Shown here piece by piece: positions 15,420 through 23,219 of a stretch of DNA of 37,424 nucleotides (its first letter is position 1; each line of letters begins with the position of its first letter). The notes under the pieces are model-generated. The model was not told the origin of the DNA, ran no database searches, and worked only from the letters and a program-made list of their open reading frames with translations. Source of the DNA: Oscillospiraceae bacterium (lineage in GTDB: Bacteria > Bacillota > Clostridia > Oscillospirales > Ruminococcaceae); NCBI GenBank assembly GCA_902779915.1, contig CACZDM010000010.1:1-37424 (forward strand), given 5' to 3'. The position numbers and the translations under genes were made by a program.

Positions 15420-15471
15420 CAATTTTTTAAAAACATTGTTGTTTTAGAATGTTAATTTAGGAGGAAAAGTA

Positions 15472-15711
15472 ATGGCAGTTAAGATAAGGTTGCGCAGGAT
15501 GGGCGCTAAAAAAGCCCCTTTTTACAGGGTTGTGGTTGCTGACTCTAGGTATGCTTGTGGCGGAAGGTTTATTGAGGAAATCGGCGTGTATGACCCGTCT
15601 AAAAAGCCGTCGTTTTTCAGCGTTGATTCTGAAAAGGTTAAGCATTGGCTAAGTGTCGGCGCTCGGCCAACAGACACTGTTAAAAGATTGCTAAAAAGCA
15701 ATGAAATTTGA
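15472..15711 (+). CDS. rpsP: 30S ribosomal protein S16
   Basis: 79 residues with the S16 signature [24 protein letters not shown] and the IEEIGVYDP turn, normal for a short Firmicutes S16. It is preceded by AGGAGG and lies in the conserved ffh-rpsP-khpA-rimM-trmD order, about 50 bp after ffh. Confidence 0.98.
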   Translation: MAVKIRLRRMGAKKAPFYRVVVADSRYACGGRFIEEIGVYDPSKKPSFFSVDSEKVKHWLSVGARPTDTVKRLLKSNEI

Positions 15712-15735
15712 AATTAATTTTAGGAGGTTTTTGTT

Positions 15736-15969
15736 ATGGAAAATTTATTGATTGAAATTGCAAAAGGTTTGGTTGAAAACAAGGATGAGGTTAAAGTTAC
15801 GGTTGATGAGCCAAATGAAGAAGGCTTAATTGTATACCATTTGGACGTTGCAGCGGAGGACAAGGGCCGTGTTATTGGTAAACAGGGAAGAATTGCTAAA
15901 GCCATTCGGGTTGTTATGAGAGCGGCTGCCAACCGTCTTGGCAATAAAATCATGGTTGAAATCAGTTAG
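15736..15969 (+). CDS. khpA: KH-domain RNA-binding protein KhpA (YlqC)
   Basis: 77 residues with a single type II KH domain. The GxxG loop lies in GRVIGKQGRIAKAIRVVMRAAA. It partners KhpB/Jag in RNA binding and cell-envelope control in other Firmicutes. AGGAGG lies 9 nt upstream, and its position between rpsP and rimM is the standard one. Confidence 0.96.
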   Translation: MENLLIEIAKGLVENKDEVKVTVDEPNEEGLIVYHLDVAAEDKGRVIGKQGRIAKAIRVVMRAAANRLGNKIMVEIS

Positions 15970-16017
15970 TTTTTGTTTTGCTCTTTTCGTTGTTTTTGCC
16001 TAGGGGTTTTTTGTGTT

Positions 16018-16530
16018 ATGGAGAAAGTTTTTTTGGAAATTGGCGAGATAGTCGGGACTTGTGGCTTAAGAGGCGAGGTCAAGATAGCGCCTTGGTGTGA
16101 TGGCTTTTCGGTTTTTAGCCGATTGTCTCGTTTGTTTTTCGATTCTGATGGAAATATATATAAAAATATTGAAAATTCCAGGCAACGCAAATCTTTGGTT
16201 GTTGTGAAGTTTTTTGGAATTGATTCTCTTGAATCTGCAAAACAAATGCTTAAAAAAGTGGTGTATGCTCACAGGAATGATATTTTAGTGCCGGATGGAA
16301 GACATTTTATTCAGGATTTGATTGGCATGCGTGTTTATGATGTTGGTGATGGGGCTTTTTATGGCAGGATAGTTGATGTTTTGCAGCCTGGCGCAAATGA
16401 TGTTTATAGGATTGTTGACGATCAAGGCGTTGAGCGCTTGGTTCCTGTGATAGATGATGTTGTTTTAAGGACCGATTTTGAAAGAAGGTCTGTCTATATC
16501 AGGCCGTTGGAAGGTTTGTTTGATGCTTAG
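16018..16530 (+). CDS. rimM: 16S rRNA processing protein RimM
   Basis: A ribosome maturation factor for the 30S head, about 170 residues. The N-terminal RimM domain has EIGEIVGTCGLRGEVKI and a LFFDSDG strand. The C-terminal PRC-barrel has DLIGMRVYDVGDGAFYGRIVDVLQ and LVPVIDDVV. ATG 16018 is preferred (AGGGG at 16002-16006); the open frame extends upstream to 15973 without a better site. Its last codons overlap the trmD start. Confidence 0.95.
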   Translation: MEKVFLEIGEIVGTCGLRGEVKIAPWCDGFSVFSRLSRLFFDSDGNIYKNIENSRQRKSLVVVKFFGIDSLESAKQMLKKVVYAHRNDILVPDGRHFIQDLIGMRVYDVGDGAFYGRIVDVLQPGANDVYRIVDDQGVERLVPVIDDVVLRTDFERRSVYIRPLEGLFDA

Positions 16531-17215
16531 GTTTGGTATTGCAACGCTTTTTCCTGATATGTGTGGGTCTGTTTTGAGTTATAGCATTTTGGGCAGGGCT
16601 CAAAATCAGGGTTTGGTTTCAGTGGAAATTCATAATATACGCGATTTTACCACGAATAAACACAAAAGAGTTGATGATATGCCCTATGGTGGCGGAAGGG
16701 GCATGATCATGCAGGCGGATCCTATATTTCGTTGTTATGAGTTTGTTCGTTCGAAATTTCCGGGTGCGCTGCGTGTTGTGTATCTTTCGCCTCAGGGAAA
16801 AACTTTCAATCAAAGAAAGGCTTTGGAGCTGTCGCAGTTTGATGGAATGGTGCTTTTGATATGCGGGCACTATGAGGGAGTTGATCAGCGTGTCCTTGAT
16901 GAGATAGTTGATGAAGAGATTTCAATTGGCGACTACATACTAACCGGAGGGGAGTTGTCTGCTTTGGTGGTTGTAGATGCCATTACTAGGTTGTTGCCAG
17001 GGGTTTTGGCGTCTCCTGATTGTTTTGAAAATGAGAGTCATTTTGACGGGCTGTTGGAATATCCCCAGTATACAAGGCCTGCGGTTTGGCGTGGCAGGAA
17101 GGTTCCGGAAGTTCTTTTGTCTGGCAATCATTTTGAAATAAAAAACTGGCAGGACAGGAAGTCGTTCGAGGCAACTTTAAAAAAGAGGCCGGATATTTTG
17201 GCAAATAATTATTGA
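16523..17215 (+). CDS. trmD: tRNA (guanine-N1)-methyltransferase TrmD
   Basis: Makes m1G37 in tRNAs with G36. It is a SPOUT methyltransferase of about 230 residues. Signatures are RFGIATLFPDMC, KHKRVDDMPYGGGRGMIMQ, LICGHYEGVDQRV and the trefoil-knot segment ISIGDYILTGGELSALV. ATG 16523 lies 8 nt inside rimM, with GGAAGG upstream, so translation is coupled. rplS, its usual next neighbour, is missing: an HPr-like gene follows. Confidence 0.97.
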   Translation: MLRFGIATLFPDMCGSVLSYSILGRAQNQGLVSVEIHNIRDFTTNKHKRVDDMPYGGGRGMIMQADPIFRCYEFVRSKFPGALRVVYLSPQGKTFNQRKALELSQFDGMVLLICGHYEGVDQRVLDEIVDEEISIGDYILTGGELSALVVVDAITRLLPGVLASPDCFENESHFDGLLEYPQYTRPAVWRGRKVPEVLLSGNHFEIKNWQDRKSFEATLKKRPDILANNY

Positions 17216-17255
17216 TTTTATTGGTATATTTTAAGCTTAGTGTGGGGTTATTCAT

Positions 17256-17519
17256 ATGTGTTGTAAAGAAGTTGTTATAAAAAATGAAGTTGGGCTTCAT
17301 TCCAAGTTTGCCACTTTTTTTACAAAAAGGGCCAATGAATTTCGGTCTTCGATTTGGCTTGAGAGGGATGATCGGCGTGTTAATGCTAAAAGTTTGTTGG
17401 GTGTTTTGTCGATCGGAGTAGTTGCTGGCGACAGTGTGGTGATTGTTGCAAAGGGAAATGACGAAAACAAAGCGTTGGCGGCTTTGGTTGAGTTGCTTGA
17501 GAGTGGGTTTAAAAAATAG
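17256..17519 (+). CDS. HPr-like phosphocarrier with altered active-site loop
   Basis: 87 residues with an HPr fold. His15 (GLHSKFA) and regulatory Ser46 (NAKSLLGV) are at their canonical positions. The canonical GLHARPA loop is changed: Arg17 is Lys and Pro18 is Phe. Arg17 normally assists phosphotransfer, so the protein may be a regulatory (Crh-like) rather than a sugar-transport HPr. It lies 40 bp after trmD on the same strand. No ptsI is nearby. No strong ribosome site precedes ATG 17256. Confidence 0.85.
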   Translation: MCCKEVVIKNEVGLHSKFATFFTKRANEFRSSIWLERDDRRVNAKSLLGVLSIGVVAGDSVVIVAKGNDENKALAALVELLESGFKK

Positions 17520-17604
17520 AAAGAGCGTGTGTGGTTTTAATTTTATTGGGTTGAATTTTTTGGAAGTTTTAAGTGACTTGTTGCGGTGCGTCTTTGGCTT
17601 TTGA

Positions 17605-17802
17605 AATGGGCATTTCTCCGCTTCTGTTGGGAGTGATCATCATGAAAATAAAAAGACAAAGAATGCTAACGTTATCGAAGTGCTGGAATTTGTAGGAATT
17701 TTGGTAAATGATGACTATGACAAAGATTCAACTCCACATGGCATAGGCGTTTCGGCTGGAAGTAAGAAGATTCAATTGATATATTTTTTTCAAGAATATT
17801 AG
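17605..17802 (+). pseudogene. Probable gene remnant, no start codon
   Basis: An open stretch of about 65 codons ending TAG 17800-17802 (VIEVLEFVGILVNDDYD, then a STPHGIGVSAGSKK segment) that looks protein-like but has no credible start or ribosome site. I do not recognise the family. It may be the tail of a gene lost from this position. Confidence 0.3.
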
Positions 17803-17832
17803 TAATATATTATCTGTCCACGAGGCTGAGAT

Positions 17833-17976
17833 ATGTTTGGCATGTCTTATAGACGAAGATCCAAAAAAAGATATATATTTGAATCAAATGAAAAATATTA
17901 TATATAATTTTTGAGCTGGTGGATTCTCGGAGCGATTCTGGGAATCTTTTTGTTTGTTATTTTTTTGATATTGTAG
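17833..17976 (+). pseudogene. Small membrane-protein remnant with in-frame TAA
   Basis: ATG 17833 opens a basic peptide (MFGMSYRRRSKKRYIF) that stops at TAA 17905-17907. The same frame then continues as a typical membrane helix (WWILGAILGIFLFVIFLIL) to TAG 17974-17976. It reads as one 47-codon small membrane protein broken by a nonsense codon. Two separate peptides are less likely because the second has no start. Confidence 0.35.
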
Positions 17977-17982
17977 TATAAT
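17954..17982 (+). promoter_or_regulatory. uvrC promoter
   Basis: TTGTTA (17954-17959), 17 bp and TATAAT (17977-17982), about 60 bp upstream of the uvrC start. Confidence 0.6.
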
Positions 17983-18041
17983 ATATTTGTGTAAACGTTA
18001 TTTTGATTACTATATTTGAAAATTTGGGGATTGGGATTATT

Positions 18042-19862
18042 ATGAATAATTTAGAAAAATTAAGAAAAAAAGCCCTCAGACTTGCGGACAGTCCGGGAGT
18101 ATACATAATGAAGGATATTAAAAATAAGGTCATATATGTTGGGAAAGCAAAAGTTTTAAAAAACAGGGTTGTCAGTTATTTTAGAGATATTTCCTCTCAA
18201 AACGAAAAGGTTCGAAAAATGGTTGAACATGTCGAAGATTTTGATTTTATATTGACAGATTCTGAATTTGAAGCATTAATTTTGGAATGCAGCTTAATTA
18301 AACAACATAGTCCCAAATATAATATTTTGCTCAAAGATGATAGAGGATATCACTATATTAAGATTTCGAGTGGAAAATTTCCCAAAATCACTCCTGCGAT
18401 GAGAAAGGTTGATGATGGCGCAAGATATATCGGCCCATATATCAGTTCGTTTGCGGTTAGGCAAGCTGTTGAGGAGGTTAATCGGGTTTTTATGCTGCCG
18501 AGTTGTTCGAAAAATTTTGACTCGAACAGGGCAAAAAGGCCGTGCCTTAATTTCTACATAAATCGGTGTGTTGGGGTTTGTTGTGGAAATGTTTCGCGCA
18601 GTGAATATTTGGAAATTGTTGAACAGGCTGTTGAATATCTCAAAAAAGGGAGTTCTTCCTCCCTTGAAATGATGAAGAAGCAGATGGAAAAAGCTGCTTG
18701 TGATTTGAACTTTGAAAAAGCGATTAAAATCAGAAATAGAATACATGCTATTGAAAAAGTGAATCAATCCCAAAAAATATATCTGAAAGACGAAGAGGAT
18801 ATGGACGTCATAGCCCATGCAATAGCTGAAGATGTCATTTGTTTTGTTGTTTTGAAATTTCGTCATGGGCATATTGTTGACAAGGATAGTTATATTTTTG
18901 ATTATGTCGCTGATTTTGATTGCGCATTTGAAGATTTTATTGCGGGATATTATACTAGCAAAAATAATGATGTTGTTAAATTAATTCTAATATCTCATGA
19001 AAATTTGGATGTTGAGCTATATTCTGAATATATACGAAAAAAAACGGGAAAACATACTAAAATATTGATTCCCAAAATTGGACAGAGAAAAAAAATACTG
19101 GATATGGCTTTTTCGAATGCAACTGAATATTTAGCATCTAAACTAAAATATCAGACGAAAGAGACAAAAGCTCTTCAACAATTGGCTCAGATTTTGAATT
19201 TGAAAAAGCCGCCTCTGTTGATTGAAGCCTATGATATATCTAACCTTGGAGACACAGGGATTGTTGGAGGAATGGTTGTTTTTGAGAATGGATTGCCAAT
19301 AAAAAGACTATATCGCAAATTTAAGATGAAAACAATAAAAGCAAGAAATGATTATGCAGCCATGAGGGAGATGATATCTCGGCGAATTGAGCGATATCAT
19401 GAAGGCCTGGACGAAAGCTTTAAGCGGCTTCCGGATTTGATTTTGATTGACGGGGGGCAGGGTCATGTTGAGGCAGTTCGGGAAATTTTTCAAGAAGGGA
19501 ATTTTTCTGCTGCATATTTTGGCATGGTTAAAGACAGCCGCCACAGGACAAGGGCAATCAGCTCTTCGGGCGGAGAAATTTCGATAGCATCCTTTAAAAA
19601 CGCGTTTTTTCTTTTGACTAAAATTCAAGACGAGGTCCACAGATATACCATATCATATCAAAAAAACGTTAGGAAAAAGACAGCTTTTGAGCTTGAATTA
19701 ACACGAATTGCGGGAATCGGCGAAAAAAGGGCTCTTAAAATTTTAAGGCATTTTAAATCTAAAACTGAGCTTTTAAATTCGAATATCACAGAGATATCTC
19801 AAGTTGCAGGGGTTAGCGTCCAAAAAGCAAGAGAGATTCTAAATTTTATGAAAAACATTTGA
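18042..19862 (+). CDS. uvrC: Excinuclease ABC subunit C
   Basis: A nucleotide excision repair endonuclease, 606 residues. The N-terminal GIY-YIG nuclease is SPGVYIMKDIKNKVIYVGKA. A cysteine patch follows (CLNFYINRCVGVCCG), then a UVR domain near residue 200 (KQMEKAACDLNFEKAIKIRN). The RNase H-like 5' nuclease core has IEAYDISNLGDTGIVGGMVVF and LILIDGGQGHV. The end is a tandem helix-hairpin-helix (IAGIGEKRALKIL, ISQVAGVSVQKAREIL). ATG 18042 follows GGGGATTGGGA. Full length. Confidence 0.98.
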   Translation: MNNLEKLRKKALRLADSPGVYIMKDIKNKVIYVGKAKVLKNRVVSYFRDISSQNEKVRKMVEHVEDFDFILTDSEFEALILECSLIKQHSPKYNILLKDDRGYHYIKISSGKFPKITPAMRKVDDGARYIGPYISSFAVRQAVEEVNRVFMLPSCSKNFDSNRAKRPCLNFYINRCVGVCCGNVSRSEYLEIVEQAVEYLKKGSSSSLEMMKKQMEKAACDLNFEKAIKIRNRIHAIEKVNQSQKIYLKDEEDMDVIAHAIAEDVICFVVLKFRHGHIVDKDSYIFDYVADFDCAFEDFIAGYYTSKNNDVVKLILISHENLDVELYSEYIRKKTGKHTKILIPKIGQRKKILDMAFSNATEYLASKLKYQTKETKALQQLAQILNLKKPPLLIEAYDISNLGDTGIVGGMVVFENGLPIKRLYRKFKMKTIKARNDYAAMREMISRRIERYHEGLDESFKRLPDLILIDGGQGHVEAVREIFQEGNFSAAYFGMVKDSRHRTRAISSSGGEISIASFKNAFFLLTKIQDEVHRYTISYQKNVRKKTAFELELTRIAGIGEKRALKILRHFKSKTELLNSNITEISQVAGVSVQKAREILNFMKNI

Positions 19863-19923
19863 TTTGTTAGGTTATTTATATTATTTTTTATTTGAGTTGA
19901 AAATAAACGAAACACCTTGAGCG

Positions 19924-20574
19924 CTATTTATTAACAAACAGTTGAATTTCTTGCTCGATAAGGCGAAAAACATTTGCAAGCAAATACCCATCGGCAATCG
20001 CATGATTTAAACGCACGCTGACCGGCATAACAAGCCTTTTGTTTTCTTCACGAAATCTTCCCCAATTGACGATTGGAGCGAAAAACAGATGGCCATCCGG
20101 CAGCTCAATATTAAGCGAATCGTATGAAAGCCACGGGATGTATGAAGCATCAAACCAATTCGGATGATTTGCCATATCAAGCCCATATTCACGCGTTTTC
20201 TTCGCCTCTTCAACGTCATGGAAAGCGCCTTGATAAAACGTTGCATAGTCCTCGAAATAGCGTGTGTAGACAGGTGTGCAGGTTTCGGTGTCTTTGTGAA
20301 AGACATATTGCGTTGGATTGATCACGTCATAGCAAATCAGCTCCTCGGTTTGCCAAAGATAGCCCATTCGGTAGTCGGCGCGCGAATTCAGCGTTTTAGA
20401 GAGGATATATAGGAAGTTTAGATAGAACTTGGAATTCGTTCGTTTTGAGCATTTAAAAAGTTCAGTCACATCTATTCTCGCTGTCATTGAGGTTGAACAC
20501 CTGCAGTCTTCTGAGAAGTGGCGAAACACTCCTTTGCGATAATATGTCTCTTTATCAATGATTTTGTAGCTCAT
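19924..20574 (-). CDS. Chloramphenicol acetyltransferase-like (CAT) enzyme
   Basis: A 216-residue protein of the classical trimeric type A CAT family, which O-acetylates chloramphenicol using acetyl-CoA. The N-terminus is YKIIDKETYYRKGVFRHF, then STSMTARIDVTELF. The active-site motif HxxxDG is present as NHAIADGY, with Asn in place of the usual first His. Length is as in known CATs. Its own consensus promoter lies about 55 bp upstream, and R element 4 lies in the same orientation immediately before that. It is alone on this strand between uvrC and cassette 3, which suggests acquisition. Substrate identity is not proven. Confidence 0.88.
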   Translation of the reverse strand: MSYKIIDKETYYRKGVFRHFSEDCRCSTSMTARIDVTELFKCSKRTNSKFYLNFLYILSKTLNSRADYRMGYLWQTEELICYDVINPTQYVFHKDTETCTPVYTRYFEDYATFYQGAFHDVEEAKKTREYGLDMANHPNWFDASYIPWLSYDSLNIELPDGHLFFAPIVNWGRFREENKRLVMPVSVRLNHAIADGYLLANVFRLIEQEIQLFVNK

Positions 20575-20628
20575 TTTTTAGGCACTCTCCTTTGCAAATC
20601 CAGATTTGTTCATTGTCATACTAAGGGT

Positions 20629-20657
20629 ATTATAGCAGATATATCCAGGCATGTCAA
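20629..20657 (-). promoter_or_regulatory. Consensus promoter of the CAT-like gene
   Basis: On the minus strand TTGACA (20652-20657), 17 bp and TATAAT (20629-20634): a full consensus match, predicting strong constitutive expression. Confidence 0.8.
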
Positions 20658-20676
20658 GTTAGGATTGGGGGACAGT

Positions 20677-20878
20677 TTGGGTTAGATTTGTCCCCTAAAT
20701 CGCTCCTGCTTGAAATATCAGTCTCTTTGCTCAAAAACCGTCTCTTTCAAGCCGCCCTCAATCGCGTTCCAAAAAAACATGCAAGGACGATTTAAGCGCC
20801 TCCGTCTCACAACTAACTGTAATATTAAACCTTGCTTGAGGGCAAGTTTAAGTTGAAAGTGTCCGTGAGAAGTGGTAG
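20677..20878 (-). repeat. R element copy 4 (inverted)
   Basis: The reverse complement of the other four copies: on the minus strand it begins CTACCACTTCTCACGGACAC and ends GGGGACAAATCTAACCC. It lies between the CAT promoter and the cassette 3 promoter. Cassette 3 is therefore bracketed by inverted R elements. Confidence 0.8.
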
Positions 20879-20977
20879 TCTGGCGCCCTCGAGGGGGGTG
20901 ACGGCTGCTTAAAACGCCCAGTTTAATAGTACTATCAGTATAATTATAAAAATTTTTCAAAAAATTTTAAAAAGCGC

Positions 20978-21006
20978 TTGACTTTTTTGTCGAATTGCTA
21001 TATAAT
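20978..21006 (+). promoter_or_regulatory. Cassette 3 upstream promoter with embedded Spo0A box
   Basis: TTGACT (20978-20983), 17 bp and TATAAT (21001-21006). The spacer contains TGTCGAA (20988-20994). From AAAAGCGCTTGAC to ATAAAAC it differs from cassette 2 by only a single -10 base. Confidence 0.75.
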
Positions 21007-21076
21007 AAAACCCGACGTTGGGAAAGTTTGTTAATTAGTCTTTGTGAAAATGAATTGTGGTTTTTTTAAAAAGAGG

Positions 21077-21106
21077 TTGACAAGCTTATGGAAGATTTGC
21101 TAAAAT
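21077..21106 (+). promoter_or_regulatory. Cassette 3 internal promoter
   Basis: TTGACA (21077-21082), 18 bp and TAAAAT (21101-21106). The site that holds the AGCCG tract in the other cassettes here reads only AGACGAGCC (21112-21120). Confidence 0.5.
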
Positions 21107-21139
21107 GCCTTAGACGAGCCTGTGGTTTTGCCCTTTTAT

Positions 21140-21358
21140 ATGAATATGTTGGCTGTTTTGCTTTGTTGGAAGGTGGCCGTGGTTTTGGTTGCGCTAAAAG
21201 AGCGTTTCATTGGAATTTTTTGCCCTCTGGAGTGTTCTTTTGGTGCTTCCTTTGTGGTTTTTAGGGGAAGGGGGGATGAAGGCTGTGGCCTTAGTAAAAA
21301 AGCCTTCCCTGAGCAACAATTCACGTGTTTAGGCCTTAAAAAGTGGTGGAAAAAATAA
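21140..21358 (+). CDS. Hydrophobic leader ORF of cassette 3
   Basis: MNMLAVLLCWK, then the conserved VVLVALKERFIGIFCPLE core, ending at 21358 after a non-conserved basic tail (KKWWKK). GTG 21122 would add six residues (VLPFYM). The upstream ATG (21088) reads into a different frame. Homologous to the frames at 149 and 9743. No ribosome site seen; function unknown. Confidence 0.35.
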   Translation: MNMLAVLLCWKVAVVLVALKERFIGIFCPLECSFGASFVVFRGRGDEGCGLSKKAFPEQQFTCLGLKKWWKK

Positions 21359-21397
21359 TTTTAAAACTAATTGTATTATTTCTAGGAGGTAATGATT

Positions 21398-23092
21398 ATG
21401 CATGGTAAAATCACAAAAAAACTTATTCCAATGGGCATGGTGCTGATCATGGCAGCATTACTGATTTCTGGACTTTCGATGAATGTTTCTGCTGGACAGG
21501 GGAAAAATGACGTTATAACGGCGCCATATCCTGTTATTTCAATTCAAGGCGATTTCTCACGTCTTGTGAAAAAAGCAGATCAAATTAAACTTGAAACAAC
21601 CTTTTGTGAAGGCGCAGAAATTGATGGATTTGTTAGCGAGAATTCAGAAGTTGCAACTGTTAATGAGGACGGAATCGTTGAGGCTGTTGGCCCCGGCGAG
21701 ACGACAATAAAAGCAAAAGCAAAATTAAAAGGCAGTAATGAAATTCACACAGCGACTTGCAAGGTTATTGTTACGGGGCTTATTGTTGAAAACATGGTAA
21801 TCGATGGCGCAAACTCCACTGTCAAAGGAACTTTCTATGGCAAGGATGGCGAAAAGGCTGTCGAGGGAAAGATTAACGAAGTCGGAATCGGAGACGTTAT
21901 AGAGATTGATGTTGAAGATGTGGTTAACGTCAAAGACACCGTTGTTGTCCAATCCGGCGGCAAACTTGACGTCAATTGCACACTCAATGTCAACTCCAGC
22001 GGCGTACTCAACGTCAAGGGCGAACTCAATGTCACCTACGGCGGTACATTCTACGTCGACTCCAGCGGCGTACTCAACGTCAATGGCACACTCAATGTCA
22101 ACTCCAGCGGCACACTCTACGTCCTCTCCGGCGGCACACTCGACGTCAACTCCAGCGGCACACTCTACGTCCTCTCCGGCGGCACACTCTACATCGCCAC
22201 CGGCGGCACACTTAAAGTCAAATCCGGCGGCGAACTCGACGTCAACGGCGAACTCTACGTCAACGGTACACTCAACGTCAACGGCACACTCGACGTCTTT
22301 TCCGGCGGCATATTCTACGTCGACTCCAGCGGCACACTCAACGTCAACGCCACATTTGACGTCTTCTCTGGCGGCGAACTCTACGTGAACGGCGGCCAAC
22401 TCAACGTCAACGGCACACTCTACGTCAACGGCACACTCTACGTCACTCTCAGCGGCACACTCTACGTCAGCGGCACACTCTACGTCAGCGGCACACTCTA
22501 CGTCACCTCTGGCGGAACATTCAACGTCAACTCCAGCGGCAAACTCTATGTCATCTCCAGCGGCACACTCTACGTCAACTCCAGTGGCACACTCAACGTC
22601 AACGGTGGCAAACTCTACGTCCTCTCCGGCGGCGCACTCTACGTCGACTCCAGCGGCGCACTCAACGTCAACGGCGGCACACTCTACCTCTTCTCCGGCG
22701 GCGAACTCGACGTCCTCTCCGGCAGCACACTCTATGTCAACTCCAGCGGTAAACTATACGCTAACTCCGAATGCATACTCTCCGGCAACGTAAACGATGG
22801 CACATTCTACGTCAACGGCAAACTCGATGTCAACGGCACACTCTGCCTCAACCCCGGCGGCAGGCTCTACGTCAATGGCGGCATACTCGAGGTCAATCCA
22901 GGCGGCAAGCTCGATGTCAACGAAAACGGCACACTTGACGTCAATTCAGGCGGCAAACTCGATGTCAACGAAAACGGCACACTCGACGTCTTTTCCGGCG
23001 GCAACCTCGCTGTCGACACCAACGGCATATTTAACGTCAAAGGAACCCAACAGGACAGCGGAAAAACCTATAGCAACAAATCCTGGGGATAA
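21398..23092 (+). CDS. Secreted Big_2 / octa- and hexapeptide beta-solenoid protein (cassette 3)
   Basis: About 564 residues. ATG 21398 is 8 nt after AGGAGG (21384-21389). The signal peptide is nearly identical to that of the 371 protein (MVLIMAALLISG ... MNVSAG). The Big_2-like segment (SENSEVATVNEDGIV, GPGETTIKAKAKL) is also shared. The repeat region of about 370 residues mixes 8-residue units (TLYVLSGG, TLDVNSSG) with 6-residue units (TLNVNG), consistent with a right-handed beta-solenoid of stacked short turns. The C-terminal cap GTQQDSGKTYSNKSW is conserved. No wall anchor or transmembrane tail is seen. The signal peptide, cap and flanks are far more conserved than the repeats. Confidence 0.82.
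   Translation: MHGKITKKLIPMGMVLIMAALLISGLSMNVSAGQGKNDVITAPYPVISIQGDFSRLVKKADQIKLETTFCEGAEIDGFVSENSEVATVNEDGIVEAVGPGETTIKAKAKLKGSNEIHTATCKVIVTGLIVENMVIDGANSTVKGTFYGKDGEKAVEGKINEVGIGDVIEIDVEDVVNVKDTVVVQSGGKLDVNCTLNVNSSGVLNVKGELNVTYGGTFYVDSSGVLNVNGTLNVNSSGTLYVLSGGTLDVNSSGTLYVLSGGTLYIATGGTLKVKSGGELDVNGELYVNGTLNVNGTLDVFSGGIFYVDSSGTLNVNATFDVFSGGELYVNGGQLNVNGTLYVNGTLYVTLSGTLYVSGTLYVSGTLYVTSGGTFNVNSSGKLYVISSGTLYVNSSGTLNVNGGKLYVLSGGALYVDSSGALNVNGGTLYLFSGGELDVLSGSTLYVNSSGKLYANSECILSGNVNDGTFYVNGKLDVNGTLCLNPGGRLYVNGGILEVNPGGKLDVNENGTLDVNSGGKLDVNENGTLDVFSGGNLAVDTNGIFNVKGTQQDSGKTYSNKSWG
21955..23030 (+). repeat. 24-bp and 18-bp tandem coding repeats of cassette 3
   Basis: Units such as TCCAGCGGCACACTCTACGT (part of a 24-bp unit) interleaved with the 18-bp units of cassette 1. 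It is GC-rich compared with its flanks and open in several frames on both strands. All unit sizes are multiples of six bases, so the alternating strand pattern survives recombination. Confidence 0.9.
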
Positions 23093-23141
23093 TACGGTTA
23101 ATGAATGTTTTAATTATTGATAGACAATTTTAGTAATGATT

Positions 23142-23186
23142 CCAAGCGGGAAGGAGGCTTTCTTTCCCGCTTGGGTCGTTTTTTTT
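23142..23186 (+). terminator. Rho-independent terminator of cassette 3
   Basis: CCAAGCGGGAA (23142-23152) pairs with TTCCCGCTTGG (23164-23174), then GTCG and eight T. Same sequence as the cassette 1 terminator. Confidence 0.9.
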
Positions 23187-23219
23187 GGGGGGATTAAGTT
23201 GCCCCCTCAAGGCATTAAC

